Below are positions 24,880 through 35,926 of a stretch of 64,000 bases of DNA, piece by piece. Positions within the stretch are counted from its first letter, which is position 1, and every line of letters begins with the position of its first letter. The position numbers and the translations under genes are program-made. The notes beneath the pieces were generated by a model. That model made no database searches, was not told the origin of the DNA, and saw only the letters and a program-made list of their open reading frames with translations. Origin of the DNA: Guyanagaster necrorhizus (taxonomy: Eukaryota > Basidiomycota > Agaricomycetes > Agaricales > Physalacriaceae); assembly GCF_019112545.1 (NCBI RefSeq), contig NW_025064908.1, positions 1,838 to 65,837 on the forward strand, read 5' to 3'.

Positions 24880-26661
24880 TCACACACGCCATGGCTGACT
24901 TCCACGTTTCATGCTCAGGTTCCGTCTCCGATACACCTCGCGGAGAACGAGGATTACAAGGGCTCCCGCCAATAGGAATGCTCCATTGGTAAAATGTCCA
25001 GTAGGGTATCCTGGCGCTTCACTACCCTTGTAAATATATACACCTATAGACATACTCAGCGAACCCGTAAAGGATATACCAACTGAGACTGAACTCACCG
25101 GTGATCTGTCCAGCCGTCCCAATCGTCACCATCAAAGGAATAGCGAGTGTCGTGGCATTGGTATTTCGAAGATTCACAGTCAGCCATGTTATAAGAGATG
25201 GATTACAAACCATGGAGAACGTCGTGCTGAGACACAACATGGCGTAACGTGCTTTGAACGCTGTAGGTGAAAGTGCGCCTATATGTTACAATGTCAATCA
25301 CCCGAACTGAGATGAGGCCAACTCAGAACTGAACGTACCCTGTATCAGAAAGGTGGCACCGGAAACAACCATAGGGATCCAAGCAAACGTCGACCATGCT
25401 TCATATCGATCTGCAAATACCGAGCAGGTAACTGTCGCGACAAAGGCTATGGCGAAAGGTGGCACAGTGAACAGCTGAGCACGTAGTCCTTCGTATCCAA
25501 GTCCGTTAACGATGGTCGGCGCGAAATACGAGATGCTCGAAAACGGAACGCAGACGGCGATGAAGGCGAGGTAGTGAAGGTACAACCTCCAGTCCATCAA
25601 TGTGTCCTTCGTCTCCGCCCACGTAATCCTCTCATGGCCTAAAGACGATTCACCTCTGAGGCGCTTGATGGCGAGCTCCCGTTCCTTTTCAGATAGCCAA
25701 ATCGATGTCTCTGGATACGCCGGAAAGAAGAAGTACGCCGCCACCGCCAGTGCACATGATGGCGCGCCCTCAATGATGAACAACCATCGCCACGCTTCCA
25801 AGCCTTTCGAGCCATTGATCAGACCAACGCCATACGCGATGCTACCTCCGAAAGCACCAGCCAACGATGCACAAGAGGCGATAAGAGAGAGACGGAGAGC
25901 CCGCTCTTGCGGTCGGTACCAGCTACTCAGGCAATCGGTCAGCAGAGAATAGTACAGAACACGAAAATAGAACTGACAAGGTGAGAAAGTAGATTATTCC
26001 CGGATAGAACCCTGTGATGGTGATGAGACATTCCTGTCCTGCTAAAATGCCTCTGTGACATACCCGCTTCAAATGCTCCAAGCAGAAACCGAAGTCCCAT
26101 CAGCGCACTGTAGCTCTTGACGCACGAGATGATCATATCCGTTCCGCCCCACCCGACCATGAGGAACGCAAACCAATGCGGAGGAGAGAAATGCTTGAGC
26201 ATGTAATTCGACGGCGTCTCGAACAGTGCATAAGAAATGAAAAACACTGTCAGCACAGTGGAGAACTGGCCACTTGTCATGTCAAGGACCTCCAACAATG
26301 AGTCACCGCTGTCGGCATTAAGGATTTTCGCATTTCCCTGACAAATAATTTAATTAAGAGAACGATCGGGCATCATCAGATCGGCGTACAATATTGGCGC
26401 GGGCGAGGAAATTGAGGGTATAAATGGACATGCAACTGGGGATGATCCGGAGATCCAGCTGTCGAAGCAGCCTGCCAGTGAAACGAACCGGCATCAGCTC
26501 GTCATCCTGGTTCGATGGCAGTGGCAGTGGCAAACATACCTCCTTTCTGCGACACGTTCAACGACGAAGAGATGTTCGGGTGCTGATCTCTCCTCGTTAC
26601 TTGGAGTACCCTTCTCGAAGTCGTCAGGTGATGAAAAGGGAGCAGTGCTCGTCTCTTCCAT
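24880..26661 (-). CDS. MFS transporter, allantoate-permease/anion:cation symporter type
   Basis: About 480 residues from roughly seven exons; start MEETSTAPF at 26661, stop TGA at 24880-24882. After a short charged cytoplasmic N-terminus come LDLRIIPSCMSIYTLNFLAR (TM1), GQFSTVLTVFFISYALFETP (TM2), GLRFLLGAFEAG joined by an intron to FYPGIIYFLTFWYRP (the FEAGFYPG motif of the DAL5/TNA1 family), EAWRWLFIIEG, a central charged loop (SEKERELAIKRLRGE), SYFAPTIVNGLGYEG (TM7), and later segments to a basic C-terminus. The family imports allantoate, nicotinate, pantothenate or similar organic anions at the plasma membrane by proton symport; the substrate here is not readable. The introns keep consensus ends. 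It is the intact partner of the ruined copy at 7411-9010, with a 402-bp tract of near identity. Confidence 0.88.
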
Positions 26662-29473
26662 TTTGTAATGCAGTGCCGGCTTGGAATTGGTGGAGTTCAC
26701 TGACACTTCTGGTGGGCAAGGTAAAGACACGTTCCCTGCCTAACGCGGGGTGGGAGACAGGGAGTGTTGGACGAGGAAAGCGCAGCGTTTCTCCACACTA
26801 TTAAGGGTAATGTTTACGGTATTGGAAGCGGGAATTGACGGTAGAATCCGGCGCAGGCTGCTAATGAGGCTGTAACATTCCGATCAGTGTAAGACCTTAT
26901 AAAGACGATGTCTACTTCACCTTTGCCTTGGCGCTATCCTCCAGTTGCATCCATCGAACAACATATACATCACCGTAGCTTCGTTAACTTGTAATGCATT
27001 GGATGCAAAAGAGATGAAACACAAGGCGCTTCAGCTCCACCTCCCCACATCACACGCCACATATCAAATGATGTCCCTAAACCACGTTCGGCTCTTATAG
27101 CCTCCAGGTTGATTCCCGGCACCCTTGTTCTTGAGGTAGATCAACGTCAATTGTGGCACTGAAATGTAATGACAGTGGAGCGATCCTCCTTGGCTTACAG
27201 ACCATCATGACATGTGCGCGAGCGGAAGCATAATTATACGTTAGGGCTTAGCATCTCTGAGTTTGACTACTGGCGAATGAGCGCCTACCCTTCCAAGCTG
27301 AAGACTCTGATATCGTAGATAAGCTAGATAGCACAATCGTCTTGCGAAGTAAGGACATCGCTGCCGCTATTTGTCATGCCTCCCTCTGAGGGCCGTTTCA
27401 GCTAACATTCATCTAAGAGGATCGAAACTCACCAAATAGCGACACCCGTCATGACCACGGTGCAGGGTTCACACAAGATAGACGGTTATATCCTGAGACA
27501 ACGCTATCAATATTTGAAGAATAGACAAGGAGAAGTGTGTCCAGTTACGTACTATCGTTATGTTCTTGACGATGACGTCGCCGACCATGAGAAGAGTAAC
27601 GATTCGGAGGTCTGCGATGAACGTTGCCACAGCCTTCGATATTGTTTGGCTGAGCAAGGACCACTCCCGCCCACAGAGACAAAAAGCTTCGCAGCGCAAC
27701 CGCCGCATTGATGTTTGTCGCGCAAAGAGACAGCGACGAACACCACGAGCATAACGCACATGTGCACACTCTGATATCTGTTTTGTGCGTCACCTGGAAC
27801 GATGGTTGCACAACAAGGTCGCACAAAAGAGGGCATTATGCTACAAAATGTCATGCTTGAGCGGCAAGTTCCTCGCATAGGGGACAACGTACGTCCATGA
27901 TTATCTTATCTTATCTGCAACGTCAGTTACCTTCATCAGAATCATAGCGTTAGCGCATAGTGACGGGGAACCTCAAAGGTTCATATTGCTCAACCGAGGC
28001 AGACCTGTAGGGGTTGTCGTCGTTGTGACACCAATTCGTGAGTTTCCTATCGTCACTTCTTTTCCGCGGAGGGTCGACAACATTTGGTAACAACTCTACA
28101 GATATCATCTGCGTTATACCTCTACACGCTTGATGGCAACTCGAGGCTGTAACATTTAACGGTGGCACAATCTCTCTCAAGGCCTTGAGAGTAGTAATTC
28201 GGTTCCCTTGTTGTTAGTGAGTGACGAGGTAATACAAAAAGGGTGAAGTAGGACGTACCTCTGTCGTTTCTCGAATACAGGAGCGGCAACGGTCGAGGTA
28301 TGCGACCCCGCTCATGACAGAGATTCAGTCTTCCAGCATCTTCTTTTCCTATTCCTAGTTGTCGCCCTCTGAATCTTGTCCCCTCGCTGACGACGCTAGG
28401 TGAAACGAGTGGCATTCTTCATCCATAGTGGACAAGCCCGAGCACTGCTTTTCTGTGATTCACAACATGCCAGCAAGATTCAGCCTAGTGGACGAATCCA
28501 TGTAAGCATTCCGTTTCTAGAGGTGGAAGACGCACCACTTTCCGTAGGTAATAGAGCCCAGTCTCTTCCTCGCCCATTTCCCTAGTACGGAACATGCAGC
28601 TCTTCCATCTGCGCAACAGAGAAAAAACAATCAATGGGATTCTCGAAATAAAGAAAATTTATACCACACCTTTCCCGTTAGACGCATTTACGTGCCGGCA
28701 GCGGTCGAAGCTGCAAAGATGGATGATGGTTCAAGAGAAGGATGTTATGTGACTGTGACTGTGATGTGATGTTCCCGACTCCTGGGCGCGCTGACTCAGC
28801 GGGAATGCTCTTTTGTGTTGTCGCCCGAAGTTTGTCCAATGATCTAATATCATAGCCCACCAACGACTCCCCACCTTCACTTTTAAAAATTATTCCGTAT
28901 ATCCCTAGTAATATTATAATGTAAGTATCATCGAAGCAAGTCCCGCGGGAGGCCAGGGTCCTCGACGAACCTGCAATTGCAGACATTGCTACGCCTTCTT
29001 TCATATTTTGGTTTTCCAAATTCTGAGTATCGTTTTGCAATTTCTTACTCTGAAACCATTTACCTGCCTCGACAATCACCCAGGAGCGCCTTCCCCTTGT
29101 TCGTCCGGGCCGCCGATATCCCTTTTGTTTGAAGACGCGAGGTGTAGCAACGGCTCTACAGGCTATCTCCTGCCCAAAGGACGGGAAATAATCACTTATT
29201 AAATGTATGGGATTTTCGCAAAATCGTTGCTCGGCAAATGAACTGATAGTTTTCTCTCAGGGTGCCACCCCACCCTTCCCGGTGCCACTTCTTGTCACTC
29301 GGATGGCCAAAGCATCGCCTCACGATTACTCAAAACGGCTATTCCAACGATTGGTACTCGATTAATAGCCATAAAAGCCACGTCCTGTCAAACATTGTCC
29401 TGCGGATATACCGAACGAGCAACTCTGTCCATAAAAGTCAATATCCCCACAACCAATTCACCTCCCTCGAAAA
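26662..29473. other. gene-poor spacer
   Basis: No supported gene. A possible TATA element for the MFS gene (TATAAGG on the minus strand, about 26896-26902) lies roughly 235 bases upstream of its ATG. Minus-strand ORFs at 27469-27887 overlap in three frames and look like shadows. 28122-28415 (minus) is Arg-rich and unrecognised. A GTGACT/GTGATG run lies near 28747-28768. Confidence 0.4.
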
Positions 29474-29484
29474 CCAATATAAGG
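29474..29484 (+). promoter_or_regulatory. CCAAT/TATA-like element of the C2H2 gene
   Basis: CCAATATAAGG, about 100 bases upstream of the ATG at 29585, followed by a pyrimidine-rich leader. The position suits a TATA element; not tested. Confidence 0.35.
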
Positions 29485-29584
29485 AGGGGCATCCCAGCAT
29501 GTCTTTCCCCATCCCTCGCGGTTTCCCTTCAGCCATACTACATACTAGTCCCTCCGTCCCTCACATTGCCCTATACTGAACAAA

Positions 29585-30815
29585 ATGCCCCGCGCTGCCT
29601 CCAAGAAATCTACCGTGAGCACTTCGCCCCTCTATATCAGGGCCTAGTGGCACCCAATTGTCCCAATGCTGATGTAATCTTCTCTTTTATCCAGAAACGC
29701 ACCCTGGCCCAATGCCAAATTTGCTTCAAGGTATACGCCGACGCGACTGGCCTTAGCCGACATGCCAAGACCCACGGCCCCGACGCCGAGAGGTAGACCT
29801 TCTTCATCTCTCATTCCAAACTTTTACTTATTCCCCGTTTTCTCAGCCGCATGCACAAATGCGACCACTGTCCCAAGCGCATGTGGCAGATGCCAAACCT
29901 CAGGGCCCACATGCGTGCCATACAGTAAGTTTTCTCTGCACGATTTCTCTGCACCACCAACTCTATTCTTTCCTCAGCACCGGTGAAAAGCCCTACAAAT
30001 GCCCTGGCATAGGCTGCACTTACGACTCAGCTAGCGCTGGCTGCCTCTCCCGACATATGCGAACATGCAAGATTCTTCATGGTTTCGGGAACGTCGGGTA
30101 TCCAGTACTCCCACCGAAGCAGCTTCTTCCCGCTATCGATGCTGGCACGCAACTCGAAGGACTCATCGCCTTACCCCCATCTCCCCAGTCGGACCTTGGT
30201 CCTTGGTCCCCCGAAGAACTCATGTCGCTGTCGACCTCCTTCAAGTCTGACGTAGACCCCAGCTTCCAAGAGAGACTCCCTACATCACCCATGTTCGCCA
30301 GACAGCATAGCGACCTCCAAGCTACGACCTCGAACGAGGAGAGGTTCGACATAGATGCTATGGAGAAATGGCTGGACTCCCTGGTCCCCAAGTCTGCCGT
30401 AACAGATTCATTTTCCTTCGATTTCTCTTTTCAAGCAGCATCACCTGCGTCGTCATTCTCGTCCACATCGACGTCCTTTGGGGAACACGAACGCCTTTCG
30501 CTTCCCTCGCCTTTTGGTGTTAGCCAATCATCCACATCCGATTTCACATTCGATAATACGCTAGCGACGTACCCAAGTACACTGGAACTTGACGCTGCGG
30601 ATACCACCGTCGATTCCTCCTTCTTTCTCCCAATTAACCTTTCATTGGTTGGGGATTCCTCCTCCTTATCATTAGGAAAGACCGAGGCGCCACTAAGCCC
30701 GTTTCTCTTTGACTCTGGCCTGTCGCCATCCTCGTCTTCGTCTTTGGAGCAGCCCTCGCATGGTTCGAACTTTGAATGGAGCGGACACAGTATCGAACCT
30801 TTTCCCTTGATCTAA
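29585..30815 (+). CDS. C2H2 zinc-finger transcription factor
   Basis: Four exons (29585-29614, 29695-29792, 29847-29924, 29978-30815) give 347 residues. All junctions are GT...AG and keep frame; the first exon codes only MPRAASKKST. Finger 1: C17-X2-C20-X12-H33-X3-H37. Finger 2: C48-X2-C51-X12-H64-X4-H69, followed by the classical linker HTGEKPYKC that spans the third intron. Finger 3: C77-X4-C82-X12-H95-X3-C99, a C2HC variant. The rest (100-347) is Ser/Pro/Asp-rich with FDIDAMEKWLDSLVP (about 195-210), a plausible amphipathic acidic activation segment. The protein should be nuclear and bind DNA; the target is unknown. The introns sit between and within fingers, an arrangement often seen in mushroom C2H2 regulators. 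Confidence 0.92.
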
Positions 30816-30987
30816 TTCTCTCTTCTTCTGGACGTTTCATGTTTCACATTTTCTTATTGTCTATTCGCAATTCAGTTATACCGTCCAATGTATCATATAC
30901 CACATCTTGTTTATATTTATCTGAAACACCGTTTTTACAATAAATCCTAAATAGAAAACAAAATAAAACAAATTTCCGAACGCACAT

Positions 30988-31172
30988 CTACAAAATATCA
31001 TAAATGTGATCCTCACATATCTTGTCTGAACCTTGCTCAAACAAAGGACGCAAAGCTTTCGCTGTCCCCGTCCATTTCTCAGCGTCGCTCACATCCTCCT
31101 GGCGCATAACGCATAACATCAACTTCATCTCAGCAAACCTCCTTTCCTCCAAAATGCCTCCAAGCCCCACCT
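30988..31172 (-). CDS. possible terminal exon of an unrecognised gene
   Basis: A good acceptor (GATTAG, about 31172-31177) precedes an open stretch that reads MGLGGILEERRFAEMKLML..., has balanced codons, and ends CEDHIYDIL with stop at 30988. It is tail-to-tail with the C2H2 gene. I could not join it to upstream exons, and I recognise no domain. It could be a relic. Confidence 0.3.
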
Positions 31173-31199
31173 AATCAGAACAACACTTCAGAGAATGTA

Positions 31200-33283
31200 G
31201 AGAGGGGAGGAACGGCGACGTGTTTGAGAGATCCACCTATATCATTGATGTATCGATATACAGGTAGGTATAAATCATCAGAGCCCATGAAGTGCGTACG
31301 GATGGCAGATGTGACTATAGGTAGAAAATACCAGATACGCGAAGATACCCCTTTGATAACTTGTGTATTGATCCTCGTAGAAATGGAATGATCCCCAGAG
31401 GGGGACTCGCATACTACTGCTACGAAAAAAAAACGACTCGCTCAAGCTTCAGAGCACTCAACGATCGGCATAGGCTGATAGACTGGACGAATGATTCGGG
31501 AGAGGAAAATAGGCAGCGAGAGAGAGAGAGCTATGTAATGGCGTGAAATGATAAGTGGTTACCAGAGACAAATCGATCGAGCTCAGAACAAGGTTGCGTA
31601 CACTAGGCAAGTACTTCATGAGAGTGTCCGCAGTCTCGTAGCACTCGGTTTCTACTCTGAGGCATCCAATAGGATATTTGATTGTCGAGTTTCGGTGGAG
31701 GAGAAGATCCACAATGCCGGTAGCGACGAGCGAAATCAAAATCAACTTGAGAGTGATGGTTCCAAAAAGATGGTATCAAACACGAGGAATCCAGGACCGA
31801 CAAACGAGACTGCATCATCCTAAGTCGAGTCGAGTCTCCTCCGGCGGATAATCGTTCGTGAAGTTCTGGGGGGAAGACCTGCCGGATAATCAAAAATTTG
31901 AAGGTGCGTTCGAGGCGGCGACCTCGTCCATTATTTCCTCCCAAATCTCAATGGAGAGTTTGGGACAGAGCAAATATACCGACGCTTCCAGCATGGCGGT
32001 GGTTGGGTATCGCTCTTGACAATCGTGTATGGTTGTCAAAAAGAAAGGCGTGTTGAGTTGGGATCGGCGCGGTCCGTATCCCACACTCACGTGTTTTGGA
32101 GGGCTTGACTTTACCCATTTTTTATTATTCATATGATCAATCTGTTTTGTACTGTACATACACGCGCATTTAAATATCCTATTGTCTATGAGAATATTTG
32201 ACTGTACTTATGTGAAACTTGCGAGTATCTTACCCTGGTATCGCGACTAGTAACTAGCAGCCTTTCGACATTCTCTCGAAGTGATAGTCCCAATGACTCC
32301 GCGGAGGTATCAATCTGTTTGATTGTCCGCATCTTGGACAAAGCCGATCACGACAAATCGAACTGAGCCAAAATGGTTTGCTTACTCCGCAGTCCGACGG
32401 GCCCCGACTCCAGGCGGATAATCCTTTTCTGATTGCGGCCGCTACCGCTCCCCCATTGTCTCGAGTCGGACTCTCGACTTCCTCTAGATCTATAAATCAG
32501 AGTGAACATTGACCGGTACTGATGCGCTGATGGGTCTCGGCCAAGTAACAACTTGGACATTTCTAAATTCTGGCAAGGAAAGACCATCGCTTGAAAGTCG
32601 ACCGCTGCTTAAAACTTGCGATTACGGACCTGTTTCGGCCCAATTGATAGCGCCTGCCTTTCATTCTGTGGATTCTGTCTAATCATCGAGGGACCGTCAT
32701 ACGCGCACGTCGCGTAGAAGCCTGGGTGCGGCCAACCAGCCTCGTGGAAAACTTCGCCATTCTCGTCTGTCTGTTCCCCAACCACTCGTTCCAATTTCGA
32801 GGATCCAGATCTATCCTGTCGCTCGTACAAAACGAAGTGAATGAGTGTTGTCGAGTACTGATAACAGGATGCTGAAGAATCTCCAAGCCTTGTGTCGCTG
32901 TAGCATGGGAGTTTGACACCTTGATTCAACTTGTTCAATAGGTTGTTCTAGCCCTGAAACAACTATAGTTCATTCAAACTCACGCTTCATCTCCATCCTA
33001 GTTCCTCAAAATCCTTTTATCCATTTTCGGCCCCCGCTTAAGGTTCACCTTCCATTTCATACAATAAGTTCTAGGACTGCTTTGATCCTTATCTTTGGGA
33101 TATCAATGACTATGATGACAATGGAGGTTCCATCAGTATAAGCTCGCTTGTTTGGTGCCATCCGTCCACTGAAAAAACCGCTCTTATTTTTTTTCCCGTC
33201 CATTACATACTTAACACCGCCATTGCATTCGGCTGCTAGACCTATATCCCAGAGAATGTTCTAGGAAGTGTAATAGAGGTAAA

Positions 33284-33318
<35 letters not shown>

Positions 33319-34785
33319 TTTTTTTTCTCCGAGGCCCTCCCTCCCTCTTCCCGTTCGTAGCTCCTTCAAGTCTCCTTATCCAACCTCCTTCGTTCCGCTT
33401 CTTGAAGTAATCTCTGTCCATAAGCAATCAACTACCGTATTTTCAAAGCACATATCGCCTTGCCAAGTTTACAGCGTCCGCCTTCAATTGAATTGCAATT
33501 TGCGTTTCTTCGAACCACTTCCCTGTAGAGATGGCCCTCAGAAAATTTCACGCACCCTCTCATTTGTCAACGAAATATTTTCCCAGCATCTTTGATTAGC
33601 GAAAAACAAAGCCTTGGCCCTCGTGGCACCAGTCTCATCTGTGGTAAAAGAACCAGAGCAAGGATGAATGGAGCCCCACTACTATAGTACTAAATATCAT
33701 TCTCTTTTTAACCATTATCAAGAGGAACGATATGGAACAGTCCAACCTGAAGGTACGTTTATATTCTTCAAACCGACGCGCCGTTCTCCCCAAGATAAGA
33801 CATCGTGGAAATTCCAGGAAGAGTAAAGTCATGAGCCTTATCCTCTCTTCCTCCATTGTTAGAGCTAGAATTCCCATGACCGTGACAAATCAGTCCGTGA
33901 TATTTAGACACACGAACGTCAAAATTCCGGATCCGAGCGAGATGCGGCATATGGCCAGGAGAGATAAGCCCTAATAAGACGTTAACATGTCGAGAAATTC
34001 GTCCGGAAACCGTATGGACCACTAAACCACAGGCATTACATGTGAATGACATACACGGTAAACAGGCTTCGGTTGAGCTTCGGTGGACAGACATTGTCAG
34101 AAACAAAGGGGAGGGATAGTCATGTTGTAATTACTATGGAAGCCATTGCACGTGGCGAGCAGGTTCGCCACCCGTCCACTGAGTCCAGTCGTATTGGCCG
34201 CCACGATTGAGCACGTCAATGCAGTTCACACACTGCGAAATCCATTTACAGGGTATGGATCCTAACAATAACCCCAAGCAAAGAAGGATCTTATCAAAAT
34301 AGGAGAGCAGATCCAGGATAATGGATTGCATTAGGTCCTAAATTAGAACTCGGATATTCCACGAACCAGTTCATCCCAATTCAAAAGCGACCACGGCGCG
34401 ATTTTATCATAAGACAGTCTGAGGAAGACTTCAACAACTCAAATCAAGAATGGGTGTGCCTTGGATTGATGAACAGTCCATCTGAATCAAGCAATCACCA
34501 TTTTTCAGGGGGAGAGCGGAGAAGAGCCATCGATCTTTCAAGATAGAAGGAAGTCGTGAACAGGCCCGCGGACGTCTGGATGACGGTCGAGAACAATATT
34601 AGACCATCATCCCGTTCAATGGGTCGGGTCGATGGCGGCAGAGAGTCATGTTCTTATTTATGAATATAAATCTCAACATTCGTCCTTCCAATCGCATCTC
34701 CAAGATACATTACAGTATCGCCAGGCTAGATTTTGACAAATATCAACACATCAACCAGAACAGCATGTACGCTCATCTTGAGTCA
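31200..34785. other. gene-poor stretch with weak ORFs
   Basis: At 31890-32159 (minus) an 89-residue ORF ends in KLSIEIWEEIMDEVAA, which resembles the start of a mushroom F-box-like domain, but no continuation is found. ORFs at 32609-32938 (minus) and 33635-34331 (minus) are unrecognised; the latter includes a hydrophobic stretch. None is strong enough to call a gene. Confidence 0.4.
33284..33319. repeat. compound (CA)n(GA)n microsatellite
   Basis: About 7 CA units followed by about 10 GA units and a T-run. Ordinary simple repeat. Confidence 0.9.
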
Positions 34786-35159
34786 CTAAGGAGCCCTCGG
34801 ATCTGAAGCACAGTCCAAATCTCCACCGGATGAATTGACAGAAGCAGAATTCGTCTCCAAGTCGACATTTCTCTGAAGCACCTTCACAGTTCCCTCATGC
34901 GCGATTCGATGAGCTAAACAATCAGCGTCCATGGTTATAGATAGTCTTCTCATAAAGACCGAGACGGACCTTCAAGACTCTCTACAACTCTCGTCTTCAG
35001 TTCCTCCGAAACGTCAGTCTTCGCATCTTCGTTCGACATTTTTCCGAGTGGCACGACAATGGCGGTAGAAGAAATTGTTTCGGTCTGTGTTGAAAAAGTC
35101 GTTCCGCTAAGCTGCGGCGCCGGAATGGTGGGAGCAGGGGTTACAGCAGAGTCGATCAT
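34786..35159 (-). CDS. small hypothetical protein, two exons
   Basis: Exon 1 (34970-35159) and exon 2 (34786-34913), joined by a 56-nt intron (donor GTCCGT, acceptor TTTAG), give 105 residues. The N-terminal half is Thr/Ser/Pro-rich (TPAPTIPAPQLSGTTF). The middle is charged (SNEDAKTDVSEELKTRVVES), and the C-terminus continues as AHRIAHEGTVKVLQRNV and ends SDPRAP. No signal peptide or membrane segment. A TATATAA element on the minus strand (35208-35214) is about 50 bases upstream of the ATG, which supports a real transcript. Function unknown. Confidence 0.5.
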
Positions 35160-35926
35160 GGTGTTCAGTGGAAGAACGTGGGAATAAAGAAGTACACGAA
35201 AACACGATTATATAGTCACTACTAGTAGTTTCGAAGAAAGACAAAAGCTCACATAGAGGACAATAATGATGCGTTGCGTCAGTGGCGTCGGCAACTATGA
35301 CCGTACTGTCAAAGAAACAATGGACAGACAAGGGATGGTCTTTGTTTGTTCGAAAAAAAAAAACGAGTATACCCCAAATCAGTGGGAAGGTGGGATTACC
35401 TATATAAGGCTTCGTTGATCCTTGGTCCCCTGCGCAGCTGTGCCGTTACACTAGCCGCTAACTGCCCAATAATGCAGGACTCTAACGAATTACCAGGTAC
35501 TCTGAATCGCCATGATAAAGAATTCTATGAGACTCACACGTGAAGCCGAGCCGTTGCAATCAGTACTAGTGCCAACTTGGGTAAAATACCGAGCGGCAGC
35601 TGTCAGACCGGGTACTATGAAACGCGGCCCCGGGAATGGCACCTGGAGAATGCGTACTGAAAAGCGCACGCAATCTTATCCCACCCTCCCACATTTTGGG
35701 GTACCCCTCGAAAAAAAAAACTAAAAACATGGAAGTTGGTGCCACTTACTAACTGTGAGAGTCGGTTAATAACTGAGGAATCCAAACTTGAAAGACTCCT
35801 ACGAACTGTTATGCAATTATTTAATGAGTCTAGTCTAATGTAGAAAGGAGAGTGATATCCTGTACTTGGAAATGATAGTGTCCTGTATAACCTGTAATGA
35901 CATAAAAGTAACGAATTTCCTCTTCC
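35160..35926. other. intergenic spacer
   Basis: Apart from the TATA-like element at 35208 I see no feature. Poly-A/T runs lie near 35354 and 35711, and ORFs here are short. Confidence 0.5.
35208..35214 (-). promoter_or_regulatory. TATA-like element of the small two-exon gene
   Basis: TATATAA on the minus strand about 50 bases before the ATG at 35159. Confidence 0.35.

Noticed and set aside
27469..27887. Three overlapping minus-strand ORFs.
   Set aside because: Open in several frames at once, with Cys/Ser/Arg-rich composition and no splice or promoter support.
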